Assembly: GCA_030584025.1 (NCBI GenBank)
Contig: CP129487.1
Location: 248,001 to 312,000 of the forward strand
DNA: 64,000 nucleotides
From: Cyclobacteriaceae bacterium
GTDB lineage: Bacteria; Bacteroidota; Bacteroidia; Cytophagales; Cyclobacteriaceae
Direction of reading: 5' to 3'
Each line of letters begins with the position of its first letter. Within the stretch, counting starts at the first letter, position 1. The position numbers were made by a program, and so were the translations under genes. Positions 23,533 through 31,852 of the stretch are shown one piece after another. The notes below the pieces were generated by a model, which did no database searches, was not told the DNA's origin, and saw only the letters and a program-made list of their open reading frames with translations.

Positions 23533-24197
23533 AATACATTCTGTTCTTTTTGATTTTTTTTCCTGCGCTACTACAAGCCCAGTATAAATACGGACTCACT
23601 CCGGTTACGCTGCAGCAATATCAGCAACAAGTAAAGGGTGATTCTGAAAAGGAATTGGTAAACCTGGCAACAGCCATTCCCGGAATAGTTTTAGATATCC
23701 GATACGCCACTACAAATAATTTTACCGGAGAAGTAATCTATAATCTCCCAAGAGCTTATGCCCGTAAACCTGTTGCCGAAACGCTGAAAAAGGCACAGGA
23801 GGAATTTTCAAAACATGGTGTTGGTATAAAAGTCTACGATGCCTATCGGCCGTATTCGGCTACCGTTAAATTTTATGAAGTGTATCGCGATACGACCTAT
23901 GTGGCATCACCCTACAAAGGGTCACGACATAATCGTGGCTGTGCTATCGACATGACATTAATCGATTTAAAAACCGGTGAAGAGTTAAAGATGCCAACTG
24001 AGTATGATTCGTTTAAGAATGAAGCCTGGCCAACCACACCGGTGAAAGATCCACTGATTAGAAAAAATCGTGACCTGATTATTTCTGTTATGCACAAGCA
24101 TGGGTTTAAAGTAAATCCTTCCGAATGGTGGCATTTCGATTTTAACGGATGGCAGAAATTTGAGGTAATGGATATTGATTTTGAAGAACTTGAATAG
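23529..24197 (+). CDS. VanX/DdpX-like D-Ala-D-Ala dipeptidase (M15D), exported
   Basis: This 222-aa protein has a signal peptide (YILFFLIFFPALLQAQ) and the M15 zinc-peptidase motifs. SRHNRGCAIDMTLID supplies a His and an Asp ligand (SxHxxGxAxD). EWWHFDF supplies the catalytic Glu and third ligand His. VYDAYRPYSA carries the conserved Arg. VanX and DdpX hydrolyse D-Ala-D-Ala. In non-resistant bacteria they recycle peptidoglycan dipeptides in the periplasm, which fits the signal peptide here. There are no vanH/vanA neighbours, so vancomycin resistance is not indicated. Confidence 0.92.
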   Translation: MKYILFFLIFFPALLQAQYKYGLTPVTLQQYQQQVKGDSEKELVNLATAIPGIVLDIRYATTNNFTGEVIYNLPRAYARKPVAETLKKAQEEFSKHGVGIKVYDAYRPYSATVKFYEVYRDTTYVASPYKGSRHNRGCAIDMTLIDLKTGEELKMPTEYDSFKNEAWPTTPVKDPLIRKNRDLIISVMHKHGFKVNPSEWWHFDFNGWQKFEVMDIDFEELE

Positions 24198-24254
24198 TGC
24201 CTATTCAGCGGTTTTTCGATCAGTTTTCTTGAATAAAAATGTTTAATTTTGATT

Positions 24255-24479
24255 ATGGACTATAGGGAATACATTGAGATTAACCCGGCCATTCGATTTG
24301 GCAGACCTTGTGTTAAGGGTACTCGAATATCTGTATACGATGTATTAGGATGGCTGGCTTCAGGCATGACATACGAAGAAATTCTTGCCGATTTTCCTCA
24401 GCTTAAACAGGAACATATTCTGGCTTGTTTAGCTTATGCTGCTGATAAGGAGAGAAAAGTAAAGGTGGTTACTTCTTGA
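24255..24479 (+). CDS. DUF433 family antitoxin
   Basis: This 74-aa protein is a typical DUF433 domain: INPAIRFGRPCVKGTRISVYDVLGWLASGMTYEEILADFPQLKQEHILACLAYA. The fold is a small winged-helix DNA-binding module used by antitoxins. The ATG at 24255 is used; the frame also permits a TTG 6 bases upstream. It lies 3 bases before a DUF5615 gene, the standard partner. Together they form a chromosomal toxin-antitoxin module. Confidence 0.92.
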   Translation: MDYREYIEINPAIRFGRPCVKGTRISVYDVLGWLASGMTYEEILADFPQLKQEHILACLAYAADKERKVKVVTS

Positions 24480-24482
24480 TTC

Positions 24483-24815
24483 ATGAAACTTTTGTTTGAT
24501 GAAAATATATCCTACCGCATTGTTAAAAAGTCTCTTGAAGCATTTCCAAACAGTTTACATGTAACCAGTGTTAGGCCAAAGCTAAAAGATGATTTGGCAA
24601 TATTTTATTACGCTCGGAAGCAGAATTATCTTATTGTTACGTTTGACGAAGATTTTCGTGAACTACAATCCATAAATGGATTTCCACCAAAAATTATTTG
24701 GCTACGAACCGGAAATACTTCCACGGAGGTTGTTTTATCTAAATTAATAGACAATCATCAATCAATTCATGAACTGGTGGAGAACAGAGAAATAGGAATC
24801 CTGGAAATTTACTGA
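24483..24815 (+). CDS. DUF5615 PIN-like toxin
   Basis: This 110-aa protein has MKLLFDENISYRIVKKSLEAFP with the first acidic pair, KDDLAIFYYARKQNYLIVTFDEDF with the second, and IIWLRTGNTS. This is the DUF5615 (Mut7-C-like PIN) pattern. PIN-like toxins are ribonucleases. It follows its DUF433 antitoxin with a 3-base gap and precedes the mazG-like gene by 5 bases, so the three could be on one transcript. Confidence 0.9.
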   Translation: MKLLFDENISYRIVKKSLEAFPNSLHVTSVRPKLKDDLAIFYYARKQNYLIVTFDEDFRELQSINGFPPKIIWLRTGNTSTEVVLSKLIDNHQSIHELVENREIGILEIY

Positions 24816-24820
24816 ATTAC

Positions 24821-25150
24821 ATGACCATCGAACAAGCTCAACAACAAGTCGATCAATGGATTAGAACCGTAGGGGTGCGATACTTCAATGAACTCACCAA
24901 CATGGCCATGCTCACGGAAGAAGTGGGTGAGTTGGCGCGCATCATCGCGCGCAGGTATGGCGAACAATCTGAAAAAGAAAGTGATAAGAATAAAGACCTT
25001 GGGGATGAAATGGCTGATGTGCTGTGGGTGTTGATCTGTTTGGCCAATCAAACCGGTGTTAACCTTACGGAAGCGTTTCAAAAAAATCTTGAAAAGAAGA
25101 ATACACGCGATAAAGACCGGCATCGTCAAAATCCAAAGCTTAAAAATTAA
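24821..25150 (+). CDS. MazG-like nucleotide pyrophosphohydrolase
   Basis: This 109-aa single-domain MazG-type enzyme has the EExxE motif in LTEEVGELARIIARR and the second acidic motif in LGDEMADVLWVLICLAN. Together they bind Mg2+ and hydrolyse nucleoside triphosphates to monophosphates plus pyrophosphate. The short length matches the house-cleaning MazG-like/YpjD group and not the two-domain E. coli MazG. It is placed directly after a toxin-antitoxin pair, possibly by chance. Confidence 0.92.
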   Translation: MTIEQAQQQVDQWIRTVGVRYFNELTNMAMLTEEVGELARIIARRYGEQSEKESDKNKDLGDEMADVLWVLICLANQTGVNLTEAFQKNLEKKNTRDKDRHRQNPKLKN

Positions 25151-25192
25151 ATTTTTATTGGCTCACCTTTTCATGTTTTGTACCTTCAACTC

Positions 25193-26080
25193 ATGAAGCA
25201 AAACATACTTCTTGCCCTGCTTTGCGTATCATTCGTTTCAGTTGCTCAAACTGAACTCAGTGAAAATGTACAGTACGAAGGCAATAGGCAGCTAAAAATT
25301 TCATCACTCGGTATTTCTTTTACCATTCCCTCTGGCTGGATGGGTGGCGTGCCTCAAGGTTCATCTGTCATGGTGCTGGCAGAAGCGTCCAATGAAATCA
25401 CCCTGATTGTGACTGCAAGTGAAATGGATGAGCAAAGTGTTTTTGGCGAATTACAAAAGCAAATTCCGATTGATGGTGGTATCTCCATTTCACCAATTGG
25501 ATTGGTAAAGAAGGAAGGAAAACGCTGGTGGGGAAATTACCGTGTGGATGGTGTTGCACAGGAAATGAAGGGCTATGTAGAGGCGCGTCTGGGTGATCAC
25601 GGGGTTGGTGTGGGGTGCATTGTAGTTGCTTTACCGGGTGCGTTAGAGCGTGGCAAGCAAGGAGCAAGTCAGTTATTGCAGAGCTTGACTTTTGCAAAAC
25701 CGATTGTACCCACTACGAATACACAAGCAGCTGGAATTACACAACCGTGGAATGAGTATTTGAAGCACAAGTCGTTAAAATACTATTATACGCAAGGTGA
25801 TTTCAGCGATTCTGATTTTATAACGCTTTGCTCAGATGGTTCATACGCCCGAAAGAAGCGGACATATTCTGGTGGCGTTACCGGAACGGGCTCATTAAAT
25901 TCTACCGATTATGGACGATGGAAGGCACAAGGTCAGGGTGATGTAGGAACGTTAACGCTTACTAGTCAGGATGGATCGCAAGCAGAATTTAGAATCGAAT
26001 ATGGCCAGGGAAACAAAGGAACCGGAATTTACCTGAACGGAAACCGGTATTATGCTGAAGCCACCAACGAGTGCTATTGA
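25193..26080 (+). CDS. Secreted hypothetical protein
   Basis: This 295-aa protein starts with a signal peptide (MKQNILLALLCVSFVSVAQT). The region to residue 180 looks like an alpha/beta domain related to lipoprotein-type ligand-binding folds (ISSLGISFTIPSGWMGGVPQG). The C-terminal 100 residues (FITLCSDGSYARKKRTYSGGVTGTG, GRWKAQGQGDVGTLTLTS) resemble the small antiparallel beta domain found in Bacteroidota secreted proteins. I do not recognise a functional family. The ATG at 25193 was chosen over a TTG at 25178 because the signal peptide starts there. Its stop overlaps the convergent comB by 7 bases. Confidence 0.75.
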   Translation: MKQNILLALLCVSFVSVAQTELSENVQYEGNRQLKISSLGISFTIPSGWMGGVPQGSSVMVLAEASNEITLIVTASEMDEQSVFGELQKQIPIDGGISISPIGLVKKEGKRWWGNYRVDGVAQEMKGYVEARLGDHGVGVGCIVVALPGALERGKQGASQLLQSLTFAKPIVPTTNTQAAGITQPWNEYLKHKSLKYYYTQGDFSDSDFITLCSDGSYARKKRTYSGGVTGTGSLNSTDYGRWKAQGQGDVGTLTLTSQDGSQAEFRIEYGQGNKGTGIYLNGNRYYAEATNECY

Positions 26081-26781
26081 GTAAGGATCAGTTCATCGTT
26101 AACAAGTCGCGGAACAACGGGATACTGATCAGGTGTAACACAAAACGCAATGTCTTTGTGAACATGAAGCCGGTTCAAACGCTTCACATGACTGGAGTCT
26201 TTTAAAAAATCAACCATGTCTTTCTTAGCAAGATTGTATAGACGCTGTGCAGCCAAAGGTGCATCACAATCTGGTTCAATGTGATCTTTCAGGTTCTCGA
26301 CCAAGGCACCAGCAAAAAGCGTGTCTTCTAAATTTACTTTTCCTTTCCATGCTGCACAGACAACCAGTACACTATCGTTACCTCTTTTTAAATATTCAGT
26401 TACTGCAGTGAGATTAAGAAAAGAACCGATGATAATTTCTTTTGCGCCTTGCGATTTGGCAATCGCTTGCGTACCGTTGGTAGTCGTGAATGCTATTTTC
26501 TGACCCTTCAGTTTTTCGATCATGTACTCAAAAGGTGAGTTACCAAAATCGAATCCTTCTACTTTTTCGCCATTACGTTCGCCTGCCGTAAAGTATCCGT
26601 GAGCCTTCATCGCGCGACAAGCTTCCAAATCGGCAAATGGCCGTATGCTTTGTACGCCATGTGCCAGTGCCGTAACCATACAAGATGTAGCACGAAGAAT
26701 ATCTACTACTACCACAACCCGATCATGTACAGGGTACAGATGCATCAAATCCGGACTAAGGCAAACGTCAATGGTCTTCAT
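26074..26781 (-). CDS. comB: 2-phosphosulfolactate phosphatase family protein (ComB)
   Basis: This 235-aa protein belongs to the ComB family: VVVVDILRATSCMVTALAHGVQSIRPF near the start, GERNGEKVEGFDFGNSPFEY, then AFTTTNGTQAI and VVCAAWKGKVNLEDTLFAG. ComB removes phosphate from 2-phosphosulfolactate in archaeal coenzyme M synthesis; bacteria with ComB presumably make sulfolactate for other purposes. No comA or other sulfonate genes are in the window. The ATG at 26781 (MKTIDVCLSP) was chosen; the frame is open 81 bases further but the extension is not conserved-looking and overlaps a gene remnant. Confidence 0.88.
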   Translation of the reverse strand: MKTIDVCLSPDLMHLYPVHDRVVVVVDILRATSCMVTALAHGVQSIRPFADLEACRAMKAHGYFTAGERNGEKVEGFDFGNSPFEYMIEKLKGQKIAFTTTNGTQAIAKSQGAKEIIIGSFLNLTAVTEYLKRGNDSVLVVCAAWKGKVNLEDTLFAGALVENLKDHIEPDCDAPLAAQRLYNLAKKDMVDFLKDSSHVKRLNRLHVHKDIAFCVTPDQYPVVPRLVNDELILTQ

Positions 26782-26818
26782 ACTGTCAGAACTTTGATTT
26801 GATTGATATTTGTGATAT

Positions 26819-26917
26819 TCATGATGGATTAAATTTCTTATTCTGAAGGCGATGAAATTCAAGTTTTGTGTTACCGAAATTGATAAGTAAACCTACTTCC
26901 AGATTATACGCCTCCAT
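26819..26917 (-). pseudogene. C-terminal remnant of a GxxExxY family protein
   Basis: The minus-strand frame reads MEAYNLEVGLLINFG, then TKLEFHRLQNKKFNPS and a stop. This is the C-terminal end of GxxExxY proteins, a PD-(D/E)XK-like family common in Bacteroidota (YN--VGLLINFG---LEF-R). A stop codon lies two residues before this segment and none of the N-terminal GxxExxY motif is present nearby, so only about 32 residues of a lost gene remain. It is too short to be functional. Confidence 0.75.
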
Positions 26918-26962
26918 TCGGGTTTAATCATGAAAGATAAAAGGTATCACACCAATCATGGT

Positions 26963-28045
26963 TCAGACGAAGGGTGGTTTACTTACTTCAGCTTTTAATG
27001 CACGACCTCTTACATCAATAAATATCTCACTTCCAGGTGATGATAATTCAGTTGCAACGTATCCCAACCCAATACCAATTCCCAGCATGGGCGACATGGT
27101 TCCTGATGTTACTTTTCCGATGGTGTTTCCTGCGGCATCTTTAATCAAATAATCGTGGCGGGGAATGCCTTTATCAATCATTTTAAAACCAATCAATTTT
27201 TTCTTAACGCCTTCTTCCTTTTGCTTTTTGATATTGGAAGAATTGGTGAAGTCTTTGGTGAACTTGGTAATCCATCCCAGGCCTGCTTCTAATGGAGAAG
27301 TTGTATCATCAATGTCGTTGCCGTACAGGCAGAAACCCATCTCCAGGCGCAAGGTATCGCGGGCACCCAAACCTATGGGCTTGATGTCAAACTCTTTTCC
27401 GGCTTCAAAAATGGCATGCCATACTTTTTCAGCGTGGTTCTTGTGTACATAGATTTCAAAACCTCCTGCACCGGTATATCCCGTGTTCGACATAATCACA
27501 TCCGGCACTCCGGCAAACTCACCTTGGGTAAAATGATAGTATTTGATGGCGCTTAGATCAGTTGAGGTTAATTTTTGTAATGTGCTTACAGCCTTGGGTC
27601 CCTGTACAGCGAACAAACAGATGTCTTCTGAAATATTTTTGAGATCAGCGCCCTGTGTGTTGTGCTGGCTGATCCAGTTCCAGTCCTTATCAATGTTACC
27701 GGCATTTACCACCAGCAGGTAATCTTCATCCTTGATTTTATATACGATCAGGTCATCCACAACACCGCCCTTGTCGTTTGGCAGGCAGGAGTATTGTGCC
27801 TGGCCATCTATTAGTTTGGATGCATCATTGCTCGTAACGCGCTGAATTAAATCAAGTGCCTTTGGACCTTTTACAGTAAATTCACCCATGTGCGATACAT
27901 CGAAAACGCCCACTCCGTTTCGAACGGTCATGTGCTCTTCAATATCAGAGGAGTAACGCACCGGCATGTTGAATCCTGCAAAGGGAACCATTTTGGCACC
28001 TAATTTTACGTGTAAATCGTTTAGCGGAATTTGTTTGATGTCCAT
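26963..28045 (-). CDS. gcvT: Glycine cleavage system aminomethyltransferase (T-protein)
   Basis: This 360-aa protein transfers the methylene unit from aminomethylated H-protein to tetrahydrofolate in glycine catabolism. Family landmarks are LGAKMVPFAGFNMPVRY, GVFDVSHMGEF, the CLPNDKGGVVDDLIVYK segment with the folate-domain Asp, YTGAGGFEIYV and GLGARDTLRLEMGFCLYGND. The C-terminal domain ends with IGKVTSGTMSPMLGIGIGLGYV. Length matches GcvT. The other gcv genes are not in the window, which is normal for Bacteroidota. Confidence 0.97.
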   Translation of the reverse strand: MDIKQIPLNDLHVKLGAKMVPFAGFNMPVRYSSDIEEHMTVRNGVGVFDVSHMGEFTVKGPKALDLIQRVTSNDASKLIDGQAQYSCLPNDKGGVVDDLIVYKIKDEDYLLVVNAGNIDKDWNWISQHNTQGADLKNISEDICLFAVQGPKAVSTLQKLTSTDLSAIKYYHFTQGEFAGVPDVIMSNTGYTGAGGFEIYVHKNHAEKVWHAIFEAGKEFDIKPIGLGARDTLRLEMGFCLYGNDIDDTTSPLEAGLGWITKFTKDFTNSSNIKKQKEEGVKKKLIGFKMIDKGIPRHDYLIKDAAGNTIGKVTSGTMSPMLGIGIGLGYVATELSSPGSEIFIDVRGRALKAEVSKPPFV

Positions 28046-28064
28046 AGTAGTTTTAAAGAAAGGT

Positions 28065-28072
28065 CAAATGTA
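28065..28072 (-). promoter_or_regulatory. -7 promoter element of gcvT
   Basis: The minus strand reads TACATTTG, an exact TAnnTTTG element, 20 bases upstream of the gcvT ATG. A clear TTG -33 element was not found at the expected distance. Confidence 0.45.
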
Positions 28073-28136
28073 TCGAAATCTGATAAGAAATGAGGTTTTG
28101 AATTGCCGCCCTGTGGAAAAATTATATAAGACTGAT

Positions 28137-28144
28137 TAATTTTG
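28137..28144 (+). promoter_or_regulatory. -7 promoter element of tRNA-Pro
   Basis: TAATTTTG matches TAnnTTTG exactly and lies 14 bases before the first base of the tRNA, a suitable distance for transcription starting a few bases upstream of the mature 5' end. Confidence 0.5.
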
Positions 28145-28158
28145 CCTCCTTAATTGAT

Positions 28159-28232
<74 letters not shown>

Positions 28233-28240
28233 CAAAAATT

Positions 28241-28273
28241 AAAAAGCCTGACCATTTTGGTAGGGCTTTTTTT
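28241..28273 (+). terminator. Terminator of tRNA-Pro
   Basis: AAAAAGCCT pairs with AGGGCTTTTT (one bulged G) across a 13-base loop and runs into a stretch of seven T. The U-run is formed by the right arm and its extension. The hairpin is 8 bases past the tRNA 3' end, as expected for a single-tRNA transcript. Confidence 0.75.
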
Positions 28274-28364
28274 CTTTCATGAGAAGGCCAAGCGAACTTT
28301 TTGCTGAATAGTTATCATCAAAATCACTATCATTGATGAATTTTTTATAGATAGTTTAAGCTTC

Positions 28365-29087
28365 ATGCTGAGGAAGTTCTTATTGATTCATTTTCTTTTT
28401 GCTGGGGCAACATCCACGGTTTTTGCCCAGAACAATTCTGCTGACACTTTATTTATTCGCTCTGCTATTAACTATGCTAGGAAGCTCAATGATGAAGTCA
28501 CCTACCGAGAATGGGGCTTGTATACAGGCAGTCATTATTTGGCGAGGGCTACTTCTGATGAAACCTTTCCCTACTTTTTAACAAGTAGTTTAAGCAAAGG
28601 AGAAATTATATATCAAGGCGAACGGTATGATGTGTCCCTTTTGTATGATGTCCACCGAGATAAGCTAATCATTCAACACTATGAAGGTTTTCTAATTGAA
28701 CTAGTAAGTCAAAGTGTAAGCGCATTCAGTTTTAACGGACATAAGTTTAAGCGTTTTTCAAATTTAGCAGAAAGAAAAAATCAAGTTGGGTTTTACGAAA
28801 TCCTATATGATGGAGAAACAAAATTTTTAGCAAAACGTGTGAAGGTATCCAAAGAAATAGTTGAACGAGGGGGTGTCAAAGTTAATTATAGTCAAAGGGA
28901 TATTTTCTTTATTGTAAAGGGTGATTCTTTTTACAAGGTTCAATCAAAGAAATCAGTTTTATCTGCTTTGCTTGATCAAGAACAAAATTTAAAGAAGTAT
29001 ATCCGAGCATCCGATATACATTTTAATCATCATAGAGAAGAAGCGATACGTAATATCCTGCAGTTTTATGATTCACAGAAACAGTAA
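28365..29087 (+). CDS. Secreted hypothetical protein of the TonB/DUF4249 cluster
   Basis: This 240-aa protein has a signal peptide (FLLIHFLFAGATSTVFAQ). The mature part is rich in beta strands with charged loops (SSLSKGEIIYQGERYDVSLLYDVHRDKLIIQHYEGFLIEL) and contains QRDIFFIVKGDSFYKVQSKKSVLSAL. I do not recognise a named domain. It lies 3 bases before the TonB-receptor gene and in the same direction, so it is probably exported to the periplasm or outer membrane as part of the same system. Codons are AT-rich compared with the genes at 20-27 kb. Confidence 0.7.
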   Translation: MLRKFLLIHFLFAGATSTVFAQNNSADTLFIRSAINYARKLNDEVTYREWGLYTGSHYLARATSDETFPYFLTSSLSKGEIIYQGERYDVSLLYDVHRDKLIIQHYEGFLIELVSQSVSAFSFNGHKFKRFSNLAERKNQVGFYEILYDGETKFLAKRVKVSKEIVERGGVKVNYSQRDIFFIVKGDSFYKVQSKKSVLSALLDQEQNLKKYIRASDIHFNHHREEAIRNILQFYDSQKQ

Positions 29088-29090
29088 ATC

Positions 29091-31850
29091 ATGTTCATGA
29101 AGCGATCGATAAAAATCTATATCGTTTGTTTAATAATAACATTGCCCTATTTAAGCTTTGCTCAGGATGGTAAACTTATTACCGGTACATTTTCTGGTTC
29201 TTTTGAAGAGGTCATCATTCAACTTGAGTCTGCTTCTGGTTATCAATTTTATTATAATCTTGAATGGGTTGACACCACATCCATTGTATTTTCAGTCGAG
29301 CGCAAACTACTTTATGACGTACTCGATAAACTCGTCACAGGTACAAAACTTCGGTATTTCATTATTGAAAAGCAATTAGCTGTTTATCTGACTTCTGGCA
29401 GGGAAATACTAACAGAGTTGCCTCCAGGATTAGGTAAGAAAGAAGAGCAAGTTACAGGAAACTCTAATTTCTTTGACTACAGTGATTATGAAAGCCGAGA
29501 TCGAAAACAAAAATCTGCAGAGGAAAAAATATTCTACATCGGGTCTGACACGGGTGATCGAACTGGCTATTCGATCCTTTCCGGAAAAATTAGTGAAGTT
29601 GATTCTGGTGAGCCGGTCATTGGAGCAATGGTGATGACGAAAAACTCTTCTACCGGAGCATTTACTAATGAGTTTGGGGTCTTCTCCCTCGCGTTGGTGA
29701 AAGGGCGGCATGAGATCCAGATCAAAAGCCTTGGCATGAAATCAACTAAACGTCAAATCATGCTTTACAGCGATGGGAAATTAAATGTTGAACTTGAGCA
29801 AGAGGTTACACCACTAAAAGAAGTGACCATTCAATCGGGGAGGGATTTGAATGTTGACGGCCTTCAGATTGGTTTAGACCGTCTTGATATTAAAACCATG
29901 AGGCAGATTCCGCTTGCGCTTGGAGAAACTGACATTATCAAAGCAATACTTACACTTCCCGGAGTACAAACTGTTGGAGAAGGTACCGTTGGACTTAATG
30001 TCCGGGGTGGTGCCACCGATCAAAACCTAATCTTATATAACGATGCGGTTGTTTACAACCCCTCTCATTTATTTGGGTTCTTCTCAACTTTTAATCCTGA
30101 TGTTATCAAAAGCGTTGAACTCTACAAAAGTGGCATCACGGCTGATTTTGGAGGGAGATTATCCTCCATCCTAGATGTTCACATGCGAGAAGGGAATGCA
30201 AAGAAATTTTCCGGTTCTGCGGGAATTAGCCCCATTACAATGAGGCTTGTGGTGGAGGGACCTATAAAGAAAGATATCACTTCCTTTCTGGTTGGTTTTC
30301 GTTCAACGTATTCCGATTGGCTACTAAACAAAGTAAAATATAAAGATTTACAAAACAGTACGGCTTCCTTTTACGATGTCAATCTTGGGGTGACACACAA
30401 AATAGATGATAAAAATAATCTTTATTTCTCAGGGTATTTAAGTAAGGATAAATTTGGATTTAGTAAGGATACCACTTATGCTTACTCAGACCGCAATATG
30501 TCTGTTAAATGGAAACATGATATAAACAATAAATTGTATAGCGTATTAAAAGGAACGTTCAGCGAATACGTGAATGAATTTACTAATTCTAAAACTCCTA
30601 CTGAGGCTTTTGTTATGAGTTTTGGGATAAGGCAGTTGGGTCTTTATGAGGACATTAATTTTTTTTTGAATAACAAACACACGATTACAGCCGGTTTAGG
30701 ATTCACTCGATATTCGTTAGCGCCAGGAAAAATTAGCCCAGCCCATGAAGAATCCTTAGTTGTGAATAGAACGATTAATAAAGAACAAGGGCTTGAAAGT
30801 GCTATCTATGTAGGTGACAGTTTTGATGCAACACCCAAGTTATCAATTTATGGAGGGTTTCGGTATTCACTCTATTTTTTACTTGGCTCCAATGAATTTT
30901 ACAAGTATGCACCTGACCAACCACTGCGGGTAAGTTCTATTATTGATACTGTGCTGCATAAAGGGGGAGTCATTAAAAATTACCACGGAATAGAACCCAG
31001 GTTTTCAATCCGGTATTTACTTGCTAAATCCACTTCTATAAAAGCAAGTTATAACCGGATGAGACAATATATTCAAATGTTAACGAATAATACAGCAATA
31101 GCACCAACTGATACTTGGAAGTTGAGTGATGTTTATTTCAAACCTCAAGTTGGTGATCAATATGCAGTCGGGTTCTACAAAAATTTAAAGAAGATTGAAA
31201 CCTCAATTGAAGCATATTACAGAATTACACAGGAAACGATTGATTATAAGGATGGAGCTGAGCTTCTATTAAATGATCACCTTGAAACTGAAATTCTTGA
31301 TGCGCAGGGAAAGGCTTACGGTATTGAATTTCTTATAAAGAAGAACTCAGGAAAGCTTAATGGCTGGGTGAGCTACACTTACTCGAGATCGTGGATAAAA
31401 ACTTCTAGCCCCTATAAAAGTGAGAATGTTAATGATGGGGAATTTTATCCTACCAATTATGATAAGCCGCATGCTGTTAATTTTATAGGGAATTATAAGA
31501 TTAGCAGAAGATTTAATTTTTCTATCAATGTTGTGTATAGCACTGGCCGTCCTATTACGGTACCCCTTCTTAAATATGATATTGGGGGTGTTCAGCGAGT
31601 TTATTATTCAGATCGGAATGAGGGTAGAATTCCTGATTATTTTAGAACGGATGTTTCTATCAATATTGAAGGAAATCACAGAATAGAAAAACTAGCTCAT
31701 GGATCGTGGACGTTGGCGGTTTACAATCTTTTTGGAAGAAATAATCCTTATTCAGTTTACTTTAATTCAGTCACTGGAGTTATCAAGGGCTATCAACTTT
31801 CCATTTTTGCGTATCCAGTTCCAACACTTACGTATAATTTAAAATTTTAA
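29091..31850 (+). CDS. TonB-dependent receptor with STN and carboxypeptidase-like domains
   Basis: This 919-aa outer-membrane receptor has a signal peptide (IYIVCLIITLPYLSFAQ). An STN (secretin/TonB short N-terminal) domain follows at about residues 30-110. A CarboxypepD-like beta-sandwich at about residues 165-250 contains LSGKISEVDSGEPVIGAMVMTKNSSTGAFTNEFG. The TonB plug includes ILTLPGVQTVGEGTVGLNVRGG, and a 22-strand-type barrel runs to the C terminus. STN domains in FecA-type receptors pass a signal to an inner-membrane anti-sigma factor, so it could both import and signal, although no FecR gene is adjacent. The next gene encodes a DUF4249 lipoprotein, the usual partner. The ligand is unknown. 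Confidence 0.93.
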   Translation: MFMKRSIKIYIVCLIITLPYLSFAQDGKLITGTFSGSFEEVIIQLESASGYQFYYNLEWVDTTSIVFSVERKLLYDVLDKLVTGTKLRYFIIEKQLAVYLTSGREILTELPPGLGKKEEQVTGNSNFFDYSDYESRDRKQKSAEEKIFYIGSDTGDRTGYSILSGKISEVDSGEPVIGAMVMTKNSSTGAFTNEFGVFSLALVKGRHEIQIKSLGMKSTKRQIMLYSDGKLNVELEQEVTPLKEVTIQSGRDLNVDGLQIGLDRLDIKTMRQIPLALGETDIIKAILTLPGVQTVGEGTVGLNVRGGATDQNLILYNDAVVYNPSHLFGFFSTFNPDVIKSVELYKSGITADFGGRLSSILDVHMREGNAKKFSGSAGISPITMRLVVEGPIKKDITSFLVGFRSTYSDWLLNKVKYKDLQNSTASFYDVNLGVTHKIDDKNNLYFSGYLSKDKFGFSKDTTYAYSDRNMSVKWKHDINNKLYSVLKGTFSEYVNEFTNSKTPTEAFVMSFGIRQLGLYEDINFFLNNKHTITAGLGFTRYSLAPGKISPAHEESLVVNRTINKEQGLESAIYVGDSFDATPKLSIYGGFRYSLYFLLGSNEFYKYAPDQPLRVSSIIDTVLHKGGVIKNYHGIEPRFSIRYLLAKSTSIKASYNRMRQYIQMLTNNTAIAPTDTWKLSDVYFKPQVGDQYAVGFYKNLKKIETSIEAYYRITQETIDYKDGAELLLNDHLETEILDAQGKAYGIEFLIKKNSGKLNGWVSYTYSRSWIKTSSPYKSENVNDGEFYPTNYDKPHAVNFIGNYKISRRFNFSINVVYSTGRPITVPLLKYDIGGVQRVYYSDRNEGRIPDYFRTDVSINIEGNHRIEKLAHGSWTLAVYNLFGRNNPYSVYFNSVTGVIKGYQLSIFAYPVPTLTYNLKF

Positions 31851-31852
31851 CA

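Noticed and set aside
23529..24197. Vancomycin resistance gene vanX
   Set aside because: No vanA/vanH/vanRS neighbours; a signal peptide places it in the periplasm, fitting peptidoglycan recycling.
24249..24254. TTG start for the DUF433 antitoxin
   Set aside because: An ATG 6 bases downstream gives the usual family N terminus.
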